Of a DNA stretch of 64,000 nucleotides, positions 62,395-64,000 are shown one piece after another; within the stretch, counting starts at the first letter, position 1, and every line of letters begins with the position of its first letter. Location of the stretch: the NCBI GenBank assembly GCA_025267735.1, contig CM046299.1, positions 19,552,232-19,616,231 of the forward strand, in the 5' to 3' direction. The stretch is from Mactra quadrangularis. Taxonomy: Eukaryota > Mollusca > Bivalvia > Venerida > Mactridae. Made by a program: the position numbers and the translations under genes. The notes under the pieces were generated by a model, which worked only from the letters and a program-made list of their open reading frames with translations, searched no databases and was not told the DNA's origin.

Positions 62395-62994
62395 GTAAAT
62401 ATTGTTTTTATGCTTCGTGTGCTTCGACCTCTGCCCTTCGAACGTTGCCATTTTGCCCGTAACACCTACTCTCGTTATATAATACATTGTAACAGTTTGC
62501 TTTGCTCATCGTGGCTCTGAGAGTCGGGAAATCGTGCATTTGTCGGTTCTCAATAATTCAGTTATGAATAAACTCTTTAAAACTCGCTTTGCTTGGAGAT
62601 ATAACGTCGCGCTGTATTACTGTGGTCAGTTTATCGGTATAATTGGTGGCCATTTTGTTTGACCATCGAGAGTTGGTCAGTACGCACTGACCCATGGCAA
62701 TATGACCCGTTGTTATTGTAAACAAATCCACATTCTTGTACGCTAGCATAGCAAGGTGTGTCACGTTGATCTCAAAGACGTGATTCATTGTTAGAAGAAA
62801 AGGAAGATGTTTATTAGCAAATTATATTTAAATTCCATTGTGTAATATAACTTTATGTGTCCCGAACTAATAATTTTATTGAACAATTATAGTATTTAGT
62901 AAACTTTGGTAAAAAACAACAGTTTAATACTACAAACTACAAATTACAAATATATACTTACTGATAGCTTGATTGATACTATTCTTATACATAT
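62395..62994 (+). other. Probable intron, nothing recognised
   Basis: Follows the putative exon. The first 400 bp are less AT-rich and contain several CG dinucleotides, as near a promoter. No repeat copy seen. Confidence 0.35.
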
Positions 62995-63321
62995 GGTGAA
63001 AGTTTTCAGTATTAATACCGATTTCAGTATTTTGAGAACAAATTACTCTATATAATTTATAGGGAATCTGTTTAAATCAGTATTCTGAAAGAAGGATTTC
63101 AGTATTTTATAAAACTTTCAATTTTCACCCATGCATATGTAATAAATAATTAATATACATGAGCAGAGACATAGATATGTGAAAGTTTACGGTATAAATA
63201 CTGATTTCTGTATTTTGAGAATAAATTTCTCTATGTGATTTATTTGAAGTCTAGATGTCTATTTCATTACGATAGAAATAGATTTTCAGTATCTTCAAAA
63301 CTTTCAACTTCCACCCATGAA
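62995..63321. repeat. Two tandem copies of a ~145-bp inverted-end repeat
   Basis: About 62995-63140 and 63176-63321. Each begins GTGAAAGTTT, contains GATTTC(A/T)GTATTTTGAGAA, and ends AAAACTTTCAA..TT.CACCCATG. Each unit thus has GTGAAAGTTT/AAACTTTCA-type inverted ends and may be a small MITE inserted or duplicated twice. Confidence 0.6.
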
Positions 63322-64000
63322 ATAATTGTTTTAATGTAATTATTATTATGACTTAAGGTTTTCATTGAGCTAAGCAACTTGTGAATGTATTATTATAACA
63401 ATATAAGTTTCAAAGAGGTCGGAACAATGATTAGATAAAAACTTAGTGTTTTTGAAAATAGCTGGGGTGGATTTAAATTCCAGGTGGGTCCTAAATGGGC
63501 CAGAACATATGAACATATCTTTGATCAGATAAGGCTAGATTTATGTTGGTGGCAATCATATTTTTTTAAACAGGTCTTTTTACGCATGTCAAAAGAAGAC
63601 TCTTCATTATGGATTGGGGAGGGGGGAATAGAAGTGGCCTTCATAAATTTATTTATTATAATGATAATAATCAATGTGAAAGAAAATCTATATTTAAATC
63701 AAGGTTGAGAGAAATAAGATTATGCTCTCAGCCTTCATAACTATTACTAACATATTTAATCTACTTTAAATATTATTAAGTTATTAATAAGGAGATAATC
63801 TTCAGATTATATTTTTGTATATTTTCTGATACCATTAATAGTGTAACTCAATGTAACAACAATAAACAAAATCAAAGGCTTAACTAGTGGTTATTCTAGT
63901 ACACAAAAGACAAGGCAGCAGAAAAAGGGACTGGGCCTATCAGGGGGTTAATGTTTCAAAGGAACAATTTTTGAGTAGGGCAGGGGCGGATCCAAGATTT
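63322..64000. other. Window edge, nothing recognised
   Basis: AT-rich, no supported exon or repeat. The frame at 63484-63708 shows no recognisable protein. Confidence 0.4.

Overview
The window is animal nuclear DNA, AT-rich and full of introns and transposons. I infer a bivalve mollusc. Two conserved metazoan genes can be read exon by exon. There are tRNA-derived SINEs ending in the '..GCGTTAAACCCAACAAA' tail common in molluscs, and a tandem-repeat element resembling the bivalve 'pearl' class. The species cannot be fixed from sequence alone.

Layout. 1-731: nothing recognised. 742-5056: a fold-back DNA transposon with a 10-bp target duplication, invaded by a 5'-truncated non-LTR retrotransposon (about 766-3994) and a SINE. 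Its right end lies 166 bp upstream of the separase start codon. 5223-46514 (+): the separase gene (ESPL1), 24 coding exons whose phases all agree, giving 2,475 codons before the stop. Intron 1 (5295-15387) holds a nearly intact, young, envelope-carrying Ty3/gypsy retroelement (6417-15214). Intron 9 (24108-30183) is a 6-kb nest of DNA transposons. 46515-53319: intergenic, with repeats and hairpins. 53320-60486 (-): ATXN7L3, the Sgf11-type subunit of the SAGA deubiquitinase module, 12 coding exons and 355 residues, convergent with separase. 60487-62294: upstream region shared with a plus-strand gene whose probable first coding exon is 62295-62394. 62395-64000: probably its first intron.

The two full genes work in separate processes. 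Separase is the cysteine protease that cleaves cohesin at anaphase. ATXN7L3 activates the deubiquitinase that removes ubiquitin from histone H2B. Nothing in the sequence links them beyond being neighbours.

The most striking system is the retroelement. Its LTRs differ at 1 of 243 positions. Gag and pol overlap with an in-register T_TTA_AAC slippery heptamer, a 7-nt spacer and a 6-bp stem, which suggests -1 frameshifting. Env starts 15 nt after a strong splice acceptor, and a GTAAGT donor lies just before gag, which suggests a spliced env message. Env has a furin site, a fusion-peptide-like segment and a membrane anchor of the baculovirus-F/errantivirus type. A further 91-codon ORF of unknown function lies between env and the 3' LTR. 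The only coding lesion I see is a one-base shift at a T7 run in the reverse transcriptase.
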